Source: Datisca glomerata
Taxonomy: Eukaryota; Streptophyta; Magnoliopsida; Cucurbitales; Datiscaceae
Direction: 5' to 3'
NCBI GenBank assembly: GCA_003255025.1
Contig: QANY01013831.1
Location: 62,001 to 126,000 of the forward strand
Length of the DNA: 64,000 nt
Shown: piece after piece, positions 1 to 11,949 of the stretch
How the letters are laid out: every line of letters starts with the position of its first letter
How positions within the stretch are numbered: position 1 is the first letter of the stretch
Notes under the pieces: model-generated
Seen by the model: the letters and a program-made list of their open reading frames with translations, nothing else
Told to the model about the DNA's origin: nothing
Databases searched by the model: none
Translations under genes and position numbers: made by a program

Positions 1-1480
1 CCAAAGCCCTAAAGAGGAAAGGGGAAGGAGCACTCGACCCTTGAGAAATGAAGAAAGATTTTTTTCTCCTATTCTTTCTTGTCAAAATCCGAGGAAGACG
101 TTTCGAATAGGAACCAAAAGGCGTGAGTGCAGTAAATGTTTGAATGACTATATTGAACTCAAATCTTTCATCCCTTCATCCCAGTTTCAAAATAAGCTGC
201 GTCGAGACTCCAATTATAGCTTTTGGGTTCTTTCCCCAGCCAGTCGCTCCTGTGTGGGAAGGGTAAAGCTTGGAGGCTTCTCATTTGTGGGGAATCAAAC
301 TCTCACACAACTTGCATTTTGGTTTTACATATCGAATTGGGGAGTTCTGGTTTTCTAAGGATTCCCTATTCCTGGCATAGCAGGGACTAAAGAAAGCATA
401 GTTGCACGGAAATTGCCTACCGACTGTTGGTTTAATTAATTTTAAAATGATTTATTAACGAGATGGCTATCAAATATTTTCCTATCTTCATTCAACCGCC
501 TTCAACAATGAGATTTCAAAAGATAATTCTTTCTCCACTGCTTCCTGACGAATGATTGATGTGAACGGATTGCCTGGGCTTCCCTGCATCCGATCGACTC
601 ATACCTCCCAGCCTTGTCTCCAGGATCTCATTCAATAAATCTAACCGGGTAGATAGAGGAGTTCATCTCCGACTTCCTTTGCTCCACTGGCACCAAAGAG
701 AAAGAATTCGAGATAGAAAGAAAGATTGGTTTGTGGGCTCTTTGTTTAAGCCCCCTGTCATAACAAGGTAGATAACGGAAAGGTGAGCGGCTATAGCTTT
801 ATTCTTCATCTTCCTCTCGCTAGCAGATGAGTTCACTCTAACCGCCTATGCTGGATGGGATTGGATTCAATCCACCCTTAGGCCTTGGAGGAGCATATAT
901 TGAGATAGGATTGAATGCCATGCCCCTAAAAAGCAAGGTAGCATTAGAAGAATAGGTAGGCCTTGTTAGCAGCACATCACCTAGAATGGATTCAATCAAT
1001 GGATTCCCCTTGCCCCCTGGATCCACTGAGCGAGTGGAAGACATTGAGAAGGGCTTCACATCCCTTGCAGGGCTTTGACGTTGATGAAAGTTGCGCTCCT
1101 CCGATTTTCAATTCCTGGGAAAAAAGAATGCCTTGAGGCGGAGGATTGTACTTGGAAATGGAAGCTCTATCCCCCTCACACTATATTTTGAATTATGGGC
1201 TTGCCTCTTTCTTTCTCTACCGCCTGTGTCTATCTCTCGTCAAGTGTGCTCCTTGCCACACTAGTCTCACAGCAACTGTAACTGTGTGACTAAGAATAAC
1301 AATACCAATTCGTGCATCAGTGGTTCAAGCGGAGTGCCCAGAAACGATTCAAAGATTTATGGCGACATCAATTTCCTAAGAGATTTATGGGAAGTAATTA
1401 AAAAAAAAAAGAATCAACAAGTTAAGTGGCCACCTTAGTTTCATAACCTAAAGCACAAATCATCTTATCAACAACAGAAG
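1..1480. other. Unidentified DNA, no supported gene
   Basis: No protein in this stretch resembles a family I know. A 105-codon open frame lies at 41-358 (plus) and a 73-codon frame at 838-1059 (minus); both have unremarkable composition and no recognisable domain. At about 746-785 a short stretch (GTCATAACAAGGTAG and what follows) resembles the conserved 3' end of small-subunit rRNA, but the sequence just upstream does not match rRNA, so I do not call an rRNA fragment there. Confidence 0.5.
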
Positions 1481-1559
1481 CAATCCTATGAGAGTCTCTT
1501 GGGTTCTCATCTATGATGGACTTGGGTATGTATGATTTGGATTCTCTTTGAAGACATGG

Positions 1560-2830
1560 CTATCATATGTTCATAGTGTTACAACTAAAGTTTTGTTTTG
1601 CATCAAACAACTCATCATGTGGGTATTATGAATTCATCTTCCAAGCATCATTCTCAATGGTTTTTTTACATTTACACTGGGGCTGCCCATCATATGACGC
1701 GCAATCCGACTGCATTTGTTACATCCTCACCGTACCAAGGCAAAAGAGTTGTCTTCACTGGTGACCACACCCCACTCTCTATTTCAGACATTGGTACGAT
1801 CTCTTTCTTTATCATTTCGTTGTGGAAATATTCTTCATCTCAATGATGCTATGTTGGTTCCTAAAGTCAGTCTCTCAAAAAATTGGATCGGTTGGACAAC
1901 TGTGTGATGATCGCCAAAGCTATGCCATCTTTACTCTGACTTCCTCTGTGTGTCAAGGATCTATACACACATAATGCATATTTATAAGGTGCCGCCCATA
2001 GCTAACCATATATGCTTTAGACCTTCATTCTCTTATGAATTTTTATGGCTTCTTCATAACAAAGAACTCCTGATCTTTGGCAACTAAGGGATCATAGAGT
2101 TCTTCTTGTTGGTTGTTAGATCTTCGACTACATTGAACAAACTAGAACGCCTTCAATTACTTCCTGTATTTGCTAGTTCTTCATTCCATTAGCCCTTTTG
2201 CATTTTGATGTATGGGGCCCCTCGCCCGTGCCTTCTCTACCTGGTTATCACATTCCTTTCTTAGAACTAATTCCTAAACGGTTAGTTCAAAGCTCATTTA
2301 TGGAATTGATTATCAGTTTTGCTACCCATATTCCTCACAAATGTGGTCGCATAAAGGAAACATAGATACATATAAGAGAAAAGGCTCTTGCTCTGATGTT
2401 TGACAGCCGTGTCCCCTATAACATAAGGTAAGTGGCCCAATGTTAGTTGGGGGCCTTTTCCATCGCGGTCTTTATCATCAACTCATGCTTGGCAATATGA
2501 CTTTATATCAGTGTCTCACTGGATCGCCACCTGATTATGAAAGTCTTATACTTCTATTTTATGCTATACTCATATACCTGCCCAGTTATGTCAGAAGCTT
2601 GCAGCTCTTGCAAATAGATGTCTATAAAGGGGCATGCTTCGACTAAAAATGGCTTTCGATGTTTTGATCCTTCTTCTCATTCTCACCATCCCGACATCTT
2701 ACCTTCCATGAGCACGAGTTCTTCTACTCCCCCTGATTTTAGTAGGCGCCTATTGGATCAACATCTTTTGGATCTTCTTCACCAGTGGTTTTTCCTGCGC
2801 CTCCTGTGCATCAAGGGGAGTTAGAGTCCT
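1560..2830 (+). mobile_element. Ty1/copia retrotransposon fragment (degenerate)
   Basis: Several frames carry decayed pieces of a copia-type polyprotein in the order expected for that family. Near 1680-1800 there is a protease-like segment with TGAAHHMTRNPTAF, matching the usual GATNHMT protease context, and the following TPLSISDIGT text. At about 2190-2260 the segment LLHFDVWGPSPVPSLPGYH matches the start of the integrase core. Near 2500-2550 and 2620-2670 are late-integrase-like pieces (LTGSPPDYESL, then KNGFRCFDPSS). The frames are split by frameshifts and stops. No long terminal repeats, target-site duplication or reverse transcriptase domain are visible, so this is an internal fragment. 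Nuclear retroelement scraps are common in plant mitochondrial genomes. Confidence 0.7.
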
Positions 2831-3916
2831 GAGGAAATCAGGGTCGTAGACCTCTATTGAGCAGCCTGCACTTACATAAGAAAGAACAACCTAAATCTTT
2901 ATCATCTTCTAGTAACGACCAATTGCCTACGCATTATCCTTTATCCTCCATCGTAGCAGAGCCCTCCATCTCGGCGCTTGAATGGTTTTCCCTGACCCTG
3001 CCGCAAAGTAAAGTTCTTTCTCTAATCAGGCCTGAGACATTCGACAAAAAAGGATGACCCGATGTTCTGCCCCCTAAAACGGCCCAGATCTCCTATTTCT
3101 TTATAGGAAAATCTGCCCGCCTCGAGGAAAAATATGTGTCCAAGAAGGCTATGTGAATATGTTCTTTAAGCCCTCACCCAACATCTATTAGTTCAATCAA
3201 CATACGTTTCAAAAAAATGGTGAAGCCATATAGCCATTTCAGCATGACTCCATATTCTCTCTTAAATAAAGCTATGAAAAAATTGGAGTAATGTGGAATG
3301 ACTTTTTCCATTCCAGTGAACTATAGAGTTAGTTATCCCTTCTCATCCCTAGTATTCGTCCTCTCTATGAGATGTGGGATTAACCCCATGAGCCCTTCCT
3401 CTTTCTACATCCTTTTGGATGAGAAGGCATGCCTATCCATATTTTATCCAGCCTTTGCTCCACTGTAAACCACCAGAATGGTTGTTTTGCCTGCACCGCT
3501 TTCCTCTCCTGCGATAAGAGCTCGTTCGCCAAATCTGAACTCCCACTTTCTCGTCGATGACGGCTCTCTTCGATGCTAGCAACCGCCTTTAACCCTTTTC
3601 TGTGCTTCTTTCAATTTCCTTACATTCTAGCTGAAAGAGAGACTTTACTTTACTTAGAGAGGGGCAGCGGTACCACGCTCTTCCGTGCTTGTAGGTTGAC
3701 TTCTCTATGCATCCCAACTAAGGTCTCACAAATGTGCATTTCCCTTATGCATCCAGTCGCTTCACTTATGTGAATAGGTTATACAGAAGGGTGGGTTGGT
3801 TATACACTCTTATGCGCATTCCTTCTTTAAACCTTTTGGTATGTATTGCCCCCTAACTATAGATCAGATTGACCAAACAAGAAACTCAATTCCGCACTGC
3901 TGCTGAGTCATCGGAC

Positions 3917-3980
3917 TTATCCACTAAGGGATTCCTGGAATTTCTGTGGATTGCGTTGGAAGAAATCCCTTAGTGGATAA
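3917..3980. repeat. Perfect 17-bp inverted repeat with 30-base loop
   Basis: TTATCCACTAAGGGATT at 3917-3933 is the exact reverse complement of AATCCCTTAGTGGATAA at 3964-3980. The arms are perfect although genes in the same window are heavily mutated, which suggests a recent or maintained structure. It could fold as a stem-loop in RNA or DNA. No flanking coding sequence gives it a role; a small non-autonomous mobile element end or an RNA-processing hairpin are both possible. Confidence 0.85.
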
Positions 3981-4910
3981 GGGAGAGCAAGAAACAAAAT
4001 CAAATGATTGTTTTTTATCAGTGCCTCCCTTTTGGGTATGCATGTACTAAGAGTCCTCTCACTACCAACCAACGAACATCATCTGGCTGGGTCCTGTTGG
4101 TATCAACAACAAGAAAAAATAGGTAAATGGAAACATCAACTAACTATGGCTCTTGGCCCAGACAACGTCCTAGGCGTAGGGGAGATCAGAGCAAAAGGGA
4201 ACACCTAGAAGATGTTTTTCTTCCTAGGCTGCAGTAAGTAGATCGAGAGGTCATTCGGCCCCTTGTCCCTAAATAAGGGTAATATGTTCTCACACTTTTT
4301 TAATCCAATCTGATCTAGCTGGGGAGCGATCCTAGTTTGCAGGAGAGAACAAGACAAGAAGCGAGCGTACCTTTGATCGCTTCTTCTCCACCAAGCATAG
4401 AAGCTTAAGGATAACTGTAGGCCAGTGGCTACCTAAGCAAACTTCGATTTGATCTGACCCCCGGCTGGGAGGCATCTACCTTATCCCGATTACAAGGAGA
4501 GGTTCACCATGATGGGGGTACTTTTTTTCCCTTCCGGAAAGAATGAAATGCATAAGAGACCATCCTTTATTGCGGCATGCTCATGAGATTTATGGATTCG
4601 CAGGGGGCCTCAGGCCCTACTTAGTTTCGTAAGCCTTTTTCATTGTCAGTCAACTAAGTAAGGCCTTTTGAAGAATCTTAAGTAGTCTATCAGTGGTGCG
4701 AAGTGGCTTTACTCCTTTTCAGTAGGGGAGCGAAAGGTTAGACCTTATAAAGTTAGCGAATAGCAGTTCTTCTATCTAGGTATGGCGTTCCCCTTGACTC
4801 TCCTAACATTGAGCTAAGTGACTTCGTAACCTTTGCGTAGCGTAGAAGAATGAAGGCTATGCACTGACACTCTCTTATCTATTAGCTTCGACTCACTCGC
4901 CCACTATTAT

Positions 4911-4938
4911 ACCCTACTAAACAATACATTAGTAGGGT
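4911..4938. repeat. Perfect 10-bp hairpin downstream of nad1 exon 1
   Basis: ACCCTACTAA at 4911-4920 and TTAGTAGGGT at 4929-4938 pair perfectly over an 8-base loop. It lies about 300 bases past the 3' side of nad1 exon 1 on the minus strand. Stem-loops are common at 3' ends of plant mitochondrial transcripts, so it could mark the end of the exon 1 precursor, but nothing in the sequence proves this. Confidence 0.6.
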
Positions 4939-5235
4939 AGGCTAGGCTAACTCAACCGCTTACTTCTAATAATGTAGGGCTAAGTATCGCCTTTTCCTTT
5001 AGGTACTTAGTAGCATTGACAAAGAAGAACAGAGAATTAAAAGACAACGATTATATATATATATAGGCCAGAAAAGTGATCGACCAGGCCCTATTGATGA
5101 ATGAAAGAAAGGGTTTATGAGCCCTAGCTCTGTAAGCCTACACTTGTGTAGAGTAGATAGTTCAACACATACAGAACAAACCCATTTTTGACCTATTGGT
5201 CCTAGTATCATAGGCGACCAAACGATTGTCCCCTA

Positions 5236-5621
5236 ATTACTAGACCAACCTGCTATAATAATTCCATAAACACCTAGCAAAGATATGGCAAAAAAATAAA
5301 GTAGCCCTACGTTTGGATTTGACAATACCATACCATAATCAAAAGGTACAATGGCCCGAACGACCACACTTAACATAAATGTAGCCATTGGGGCCATTCT
5401 AAAAAGGGAGAAATTAGTACTACTTTGTAAAATAGGTTCTTTTAGAATCAATTTCAAACCATCTGCTAGAGGTTGTAACAATCCGAACGATCCCACTACA
5501 TCAGGACCCTTTCGACGTTGCATAATAGCCATTACTAGACGTTCAACTAGCACTAAAAGGCTACTCCTACTAGAAGTGGTAGAATTATTCCAAGTATTTC
5601 CACTGGAACTGCTATGTACAT
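5236..5621 (-). pseudogene. nad1: nad1 exon 1 (complex I subunit 1), frameshifted
   Basis: NAD1 is a membrane subunit of respiratory complex I near the quinone site. This is its first exon, assembled in plants by trans-splicing. Reading from ATG at 5621 gives [12 protein letters not shown], then, after one missing T in a T-run near 5555, continues in another frame with [19 protein letters not shown] and ends at [10 protein letters not shown]. Correcting that frame gives 129 codons, the usual exon length; the exon here is 386 nt instead of 387. After AAT the sequence TAGGGGAC begins the 5' half of trans-spliced intron 1. The start is a genomic ATG, whereas many plants encode ACG and edit it. 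One homopolymer deletion could be an assembly error, but substitutions such as AERKVMAF to VERLVMAI also point to decay. Confidence 0.92.
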
Positions 5622-5640
5622 TTTTGATTTTCTATTCACT

Positions 5641-5718
5641 CATGATCTGGCCTGGTCAACCCGATCATGATATTTCACACATGATCTAGCCTGTTCAACC
5701 CAATCAAGATATTAAAGG
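5641..5718. repeat. 39-bp tandem duplication just upstream of nad1 exon 1
   Basis: CATGATCTGGCCTGGTCAAC opens the unit at 5641 and CATGATCTAGCCTGTTCAAC opens the second copy at 5680, giving a 39-base period. Differences include CCCGATC against CCCAATC, a CG-to-CA change. The duplication begins 20 bases before the nad1 start on the minus strand, in the exon 1 leader. Confidence 0.8.
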
Positions 5719-6660
5719 ATCAGACCATTTCTAAAAAAACTCCAGATCTCGAGAATAGTTAAAGATGGTGCAACATCGAATCCTGTTACCTTACTTCGAA
5801 TGGAATCTTAGCCCGTCTTTGCTTTGTTTACTGCATAAGGGCATAAACAAAGTCAACGGATTTCCTTCTAACTAGCGGCTGAGAGTAAGCAAGCTACCTT
5901 CATTAAACAAATTTGTGGTTGAGCCAATAACATACTTTGGGTCGGGATATTTGCTCTTCTCTTTTGCATTTCCGCTGTTTGCGTTCGTCCGTTCGTATCG
6001 CAAAGCTGTAATGGTTGAAAATAGGGGGCCAACCAAGACCTCCTAATAAATATTTTTTTCGATAAAGTAAACAATTCTTTTTGACAACTTCAGACCAGAT
6101 TAACCCCTCTGAATTAGACGATCTTATAAAATCGATCAGTCGCGCTGGTTGGGAATAAGTTCTTAGCGGAGAAAAGAATCACTGAGAGATAGATTCTACT
6201 ATTTGGTCAGGACGAATGAGTGGTTGTGCAGCATGCTCCGAAGGAGATTGACCCTTCCCTGAGTCAGTCTCATCAAAAAGGGGATGGCCTGCTGTCTAGA
6301 CTGCATTTCAGGAGTTTTAACACCATCCCGTTTCAACCAAAAATACAAACTTGTTAAGGTATCTAACCTTCCTTCCTTATGAGTGGAAATAAAATTCCGT
6401 TTTGTCTTTTTTGCATAAAAACCAGCCTGCCGGTAATAGAATATATATATATAAACCCGTTCTTCTAACTATTTTTTAAAAGCGCATACTTTCTCTTCCA
6501 AAAATGACCTCTCCAGTCGGGGAGCACATTAGATATTTACCTAAACCGGTGGGTAGGTCCTTGAGCAGATCACATGTTAGCCCCAAGAAGAGTAAATTCT
6601 TGAGCTTAAGTGAGAAGGGCCTCCTCCCCTTGCTGGTATTTTGCCTGTATGGTGTTTACC

Positions 6661-6710
6661 GGGGGGGGNNNNNNNNNNNNNNNNNNNNNNGGGGGGGGGG
6701 GGGGGGGGGG
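6661..6710. other. Poly-G tract interrupted by 22 undetermined bases
   Basis: Eight G, twenty-two N, then twenty G. A run of N flanked by G on both sides looks like a sequencing or assembly gap across a long G homopolymer; its true length is unknown. Two short frames that run through it are therefore not trustworthy. Confidence 0.9.
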
Positions 6711-9700
6711 AGGGCTCGATCCGGAAGGTATGCCACTATTAGCTACTATCTATCTATACATGTCTGCCTCCCTTGAAATCTCCTGGTGCTGTGACTATCA
6801 CCGGTAAGTTACTTTGGATCAACATCAGGATTAAAATCAACTATAAAAGCAACTGAGTCAACGCCTATTTGCTCTGGATCTATTGGCCTAGACGCTTGAA
6901 TCTATTCCACCACAAAAAACCGAATATACTACTGCAGGATCTTCCGCAGCTTCTGTTGTTATTGTTCTCACTTGTCACTCCACCACCTCAATAGTTGGGA
7001 CTGAAACTGCTTCCGCATCTGGAACTCCCCAACATTTTCTATCTATTCTTAGAAGTAGGGCGAGTGTCTAAAGACCGGGTTATCTTTTTGAATTAGGGGT
7101 TATTCATTGGACTGTTAAGCCTTCGAGTCTTCTAGGTTGATCGACCCGTTTCAAGAAGATTCATCCAAGACTCTAGATCTCGTTAATTCTAAGGAGGAGC
7201 CCATTCCATAAGAAAGATGACAGGAAGGCAAGCTTGAAGGCATACATAGTTGGCTGGTTATTTGTCTTTCCCATTCCTGTAGCTACTGAAGGTGCCTGAA
7301 ATTCATGGATTCTCTGGTAGAGGGGAGTCGAGGTGGAATTCTTTGGTGGGCTGGCTTAAAAGAAGCCCCAAATTGCAATTGCAATAGGAGTAGCTACTTG
7401 TTTCATGGCTTTCATTTGAGCTTCAGATCCTGAATCTCCATAAATGGGTATGACTGGTTAAAGTGACCAGCTTTCTTTGTGCAGCAGCCGCAAGTTAATG
7501 TATTATAGATTTGTTATAGTACCACCATTTCACAATATACATTGTTCCGGAAGGCTAGTCTTGCGATTGCTGTTTTATCCTATTGAAGCTCTTCTTATGA
7601 AAGTTGAGGCATTACTCTAACTGTTCTGTTAAAGTCTCCTTACTACGGTCTTTATTAATATCCCTAGCTTGGAGGGTTACTCGAATCTTTCATTTTTGTA
7701 CTCTACTCGTTCCTTGAAGGTCCAATTAATTAATAGTCAAGTAATTGGAGGACGGTTAGTGTCTGTTCTGCATGACTCTGGAATGTTATAACTAAGGAGC
7801 AGATTTAAGGATCCCTTGACTTGCCAAATGGTTTCTAGTATGCCTATATTGTCAGTCTTTACACACATACACTTCCATGCTGGCCTTCAATCTATCTCGT
7901 GCCAATGTCTCTTATATGCCTCATTTATGCTGGAGGCATACTGTACCATATTGTGCTGAACACTCAAAAATGCCATGGCCTTCCGCTATGTTAGACCCTC
8001 CTCTAGAAGTATAATGGTTGATCCCTACAGAATTGGTAATCCCCGTTTAACTTGAAAGGATCCTTGTTCAGCAGATGCACAACAAGTATTCTTTCACAAG
8101 TATGACGCAAGTCATATCTCTCAGCCCTCTTAGCTACTTGTACTAAAAAAACTAGGGCGCTATATAGAAGTTCGTGCTTGCTTATCTGAAGAATGACGCT
8201 CGTATATCCCTAGGCGTGGGTCTGTACTTTCCCATATTAGAGAAGGGTGAGGTTTGGAACCCTCAAGTAAGACATGATCCACATAGTAAGACATTATAGC
8301 CCCTAGAGATAGAGGTATGGTTAATCGCTTTACTTGTCCAAGCGTGTTGTCGGATAGTTGGATATGCTGTACTCTAATTTTGATGAGGTTAGGAACCATT
8401 TGCTCTGACCAACATTGCTCATTATTAGGAAACGCATTCCCGTTTCTCTATTTTCATTAAGGTTATGTTGTAGCTTTTTCTTTCATAATGAATGATATGG
8501 AGTCATGCAAGGAGCACGCTTTACTAATATAATCAAAATGGATTTTCACCAGCCTGAAATCTTCCCGAGTTTCCCTTCTAGAGAACGTGGAAAGCTTCTC
8601 CCTCACTCGCATTCGCCTAATCGAGCAGAACGCCACTCGACGATCATCCCACAACAGGCCCCGCCTATAGTTAGAATGTCGATTTATCTTTATGACGGTT
8701 GTCAAAGACCGACAGATCTTTACACTTCGCAACCCATCCAAGTATGTGCTTAGTGCAATGCCTCATAGAACAATGAAGTAATGTATCCATACGAGCTCCA
8801 ACCCTCAGCAGTTGGAATACAAAAGAAACTTGTTCATTTATGTTACCTATTGTCGACCTTCAACGTTTCACCTTTCATAGATATGAGAAAGGCTATTTTG
8901 GTTTGGGAAGTCACATTGAGACTAGGCACGTGCGATAAGTAATAAAGAAAGCAAAGGGAAATCAGAGGAGATAGAGAAGGGAACAATGGGCATCCTCGCC
9001 TGGAAAACAAAGAGTAAAGTAAGGCGAAGGACTTGACGTAACTCTACTACTGCCTTTCCTACCAAAAAGCTAATCCAACTGAAGGAAATGAAATAAGGTC
9101 TAGAAAGGGTTGTAGAGAATAGAAAAGGAGAAGGGTTTTTCACCTATTTTGGAGATAGATATAGCCCTCTCGAAACCAAGATGTTCGAGTCGTATTTCAG
9201 GATAATATGCAAATCCCCAAATGGGTACTTGAACCCTTCTCCAACAAGGTCTAGAGCAACTAAGGGTACTGTGAGCCTTACTCGCTTTGGTTCTGCTTCT
9301 GTAGTGACCAAGAAGCAAGAGCTTGAGCTCAACCAGCCACTGATAATCACTTTAGTGGTTCCCAATCGGGATGGAGATTCCGGTCCAATGTAGGGGACAC
9401 TTTTTCATAATCTAGGGGTCCAATGTACCCTGCGCTAAGCAGGAAGAGCTCCTCTTTGGTTCCATCTGTCCACATTCTTCCCTTCTATCCAGGGGAATTT
9501 GGGCTTGATTGTTCTATATAGTCGATTCACTCAGTACCCTCCATAAACAGGGTCCATGAGCTCGGGAAGAGAAGTAGGGCCTTCGGTCAACCAAGAGAGG
9601 TCCAACCATGATTGATCATTCAGAATTCGTTGCAATCTTCTTTCGTGCTGATCAGTCAGCTTCCAGCCACCCAACCAATCCTGTTGATCCTGACCTACAG

Positions 9701-10507
9701 AAATGGGTGAATGAGGTAAGAGAAGCCCTCTTTCGTCTTTCAGTGACAGGAGAGGCTCCAGCACAGGTAGGTAAGGGTGAAGTCATCATAAGTGGTTGAC
9801 TAGGCCTAGGAATGACCATCGGTCGGGGACCGCGAGCTTTTAAGGAAAAATCATCATTTTTTGCTCGTCTTTCATGCGTGCTGGTATGGATTGCATAAGT
9901 CATTAGTTCATCTTAAAGAATGTAATTAGGAATGATATTTTCATCTTATTGTAGGTCGGTCATATTTTCAATCTGGAATTCCATCTCTTGTTTGGTTTCT
10001 GGGAACCATTTTTGTTCCTTTGTTCAAATCAATATCTATGTCAGGCTTCCCTTCCCGGTTGTCCTGTCTTGTTCAATCCATTCTTCTTCTGTCTAATCGG
10101 TCGAGTTGGCTTGGCTGGTACATCAAGCATATCAACATATTGCTTGTTCGATGTCGTACACATATCTTTCAATGTCAATCAAATAATATAATTCATTCCC
10201 ACTGTCTGAGGAAAAGTGAATAATTACCATTTTATGAGCTTGTAAAGCTCGTTGAAGTTTTTGAATAAAGGGGAAAATAAGGCTATAAGTAGGACATTTG
10301 CTATTGCTATAAAAGGGTGCTCACCTTTATACGTTTTGGCTTCATCGCTCTTATATAGCAGTCGGCCTATAAAGTAGTCTTCCTACCATAAAATAATGCC
10401 TATTATCTAATGCTAGAAGCTTCGACAGAAGCAAGCAAGATGAGGTCGCTCTGCTTCATAGACAAGGCTCATTCCGTACTTGACTTACAAGCTCGTGTAA
10501 TACTAGC

Positions 10508-11110
10508 CCCTATCTCTAAAGGTGCTTATGCACTCCACTCGCTATCTACTAAATGAGCGTTAGAGTGAGTGAGCAAAGCCTTCAATTTAGTGGCTTTCCC
10601 CTTTATCCCTCACCCTACTATTTCATTTCCACTTAAGCTTCCCCGGTTTGGGGGATTAATTAATTGGATACCCAAGAACCATAATCTTTCCTAGGAACAA
10701 CTTCTATGATGATAGAGAGGGGTTTATTTGGCATTTATGCCCCCTTCTCTCCAAACAGTGTGGCAGTCTTTCAGCTCATACTACTCACACTCCTAGATCT
10801 TCACAGCACCTCCTCCACCATAGTGTGAGTTGCTCGCAGCTCTGAAAAGCGAGGCCCACTTAAAAATTCACTTTCAACAAGGTCAACAACACCACAAAAA
10901 AGTAACTATGGTTGCCCACTGATACGATCATAGGTGAAATCCAATTCCTTGGCCTCTCAGAAGCGAGAAACGAGAAGCAAGATGAAAAAGCCCTTTCCCT
11001 ATTTCATAATAAGAAGGTCAACTTCATAGCTCCAACTTATACAAGGGACAAGCCAAAACCAATTGAAGTAAGGACTTCATAGCCTTACCTTCTTATTAGA
11101 GAAAGGAGAG
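10508..11110. repeat. Dispersed composite repeat, copy 1
   Basis: CCCCTATCTCTAAAGGTGCT, continuing into TTATGCACTCCAC (10508-10540), is the inverse of the text at 28371-28402. AAGGTCAACTTCATAGCTCC at 11013-11032, with the bases that follow to 11042, is the inverse of 28255-28285. ACCTTCTTATTAGAGAAAGG at about 11090 is a direct copy of 28282-28301 and of 45901-45920. The same two units therefore occur near each other at three places in the window. Confidence 0.7.
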
Positions 11111-11908
11111 CTTATTATATAAAAAGACTCAAAAACAAGGTTTGGAACCCTACTCCCCAACAACTATAAGGGGGCTTGCTTGCTGGCATCAAAGCCCTTC
11201 ATTATATGAGTAAGATAGGGCGGATGGTGCACAACCCCTTCTCTGATCCTTTCCTGAGAAGTTCACACTAAGCTCTTCGATCCTGCCCCGTGCCTCTCTA
11301 GGCTTCACTATCACTCATGACTGGTATATGGATCTCTTTCTTTATGTAGTGGTCAGCCTTCTAGAAGCTTGACCAAAAGTAACTAGTCGCTTCCCGAATG
11401 CCTATTGACTTTAGTATGGTCTAGTCTTTTTCCTTCCTTGCTGCCAACGTACGCTACTATGAGAGTAAGCAAGCTACCTTGCTTGCATTCTATTCTATAA
11501 GTGGAACAATTCATCGAGTCTACGAAGCTTCATAGTTCTCCCTCCACCCTTTGCCTCGCCATGCCACTAGATCCATGATGACTGGCGAGTCGGAACATAT
11601 ACGAATATAACCACGCGGAGCGCCAGACCGACCTATCGAAGAAAGATCTCATTAAACTATTTAGCCGAGCTAAAATGTGGAACCCTAGTTTTTGAGTCTT
11701 TTTTATAATAATAAATAATAATAAGCTAAAGAATTGAGAAGTCCTCCATTGAATTGAATGGGGTGGGAAAGACAGGTTTGAAAAATGGCCGGAATAGCAG
11801 GAGGAAGGGTGGCCCACCTTGAAACAAATGTGTACGTACATAAAGAAAGAGGCTGGTTATGGCTTTTACTTGCTTGATAGGTCTCTTTCCCATCTATCTT
11901 GACCGGGA

Positions 11909-11918
11909 GGGGGGGGGN

Positions 11919-11949
<31 letters not shown>
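11909..11949. other. Poly-G tract of about 40 bases with one N
   Basis: A 41-base run of G with a single N at 11918. Like the other G runs in the window it is on the plus strand and sits in anonymous sequence. It may be real, or it may be a homopolymer artefact of assembly. Confidence 0.9.

Larger units (their letters stand above)
2831..5232. other. Unidentified DNA with inverted repeats
   Basis: No gene is recognised. The first 230 bases may be a worn continuation of the upstream copia fragment but I cannot align them with confidence. The stretch contains a perfect 17-bp inverted repeat (3917-3980), an imperfect inverted repeat around 4612-4663, a 10-bp hairpin (4911-4938), a short TA run near 5049-5065, and one plus-strand match to the plant mitochondrial promoter core CATAAGAGA at about 4550. 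The last 200 bases before 5232 should belong to the 5' half of the trans-spliced nad1 intron 1, because they follow exon 1 on the minus strand. Confidence 0.45.

Noticed and set aside
746..790. Possible 3' end of rrn18 (GTCATAACAAGGTAG)
   Set aside because: Only about 15 bases match well and the upstream sequence, which should be highly conserved, does not resemble rRNA. A real rrn18 5' scrap was found at 60021-60101, but this one is not supported.
4550..4558. Second CATAAGAGA match as a promoter
   Set aside because: No gene or rRNA lies downstream on the plus strand within a plausible distance, and a nine-base motif is expected to recur by chance in AT-rich DNA.
6504..6807. Frames crossing the poly-G/N tract with a glycine run
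   Set aside because: They depend on undetermined bases and a homopolymer.
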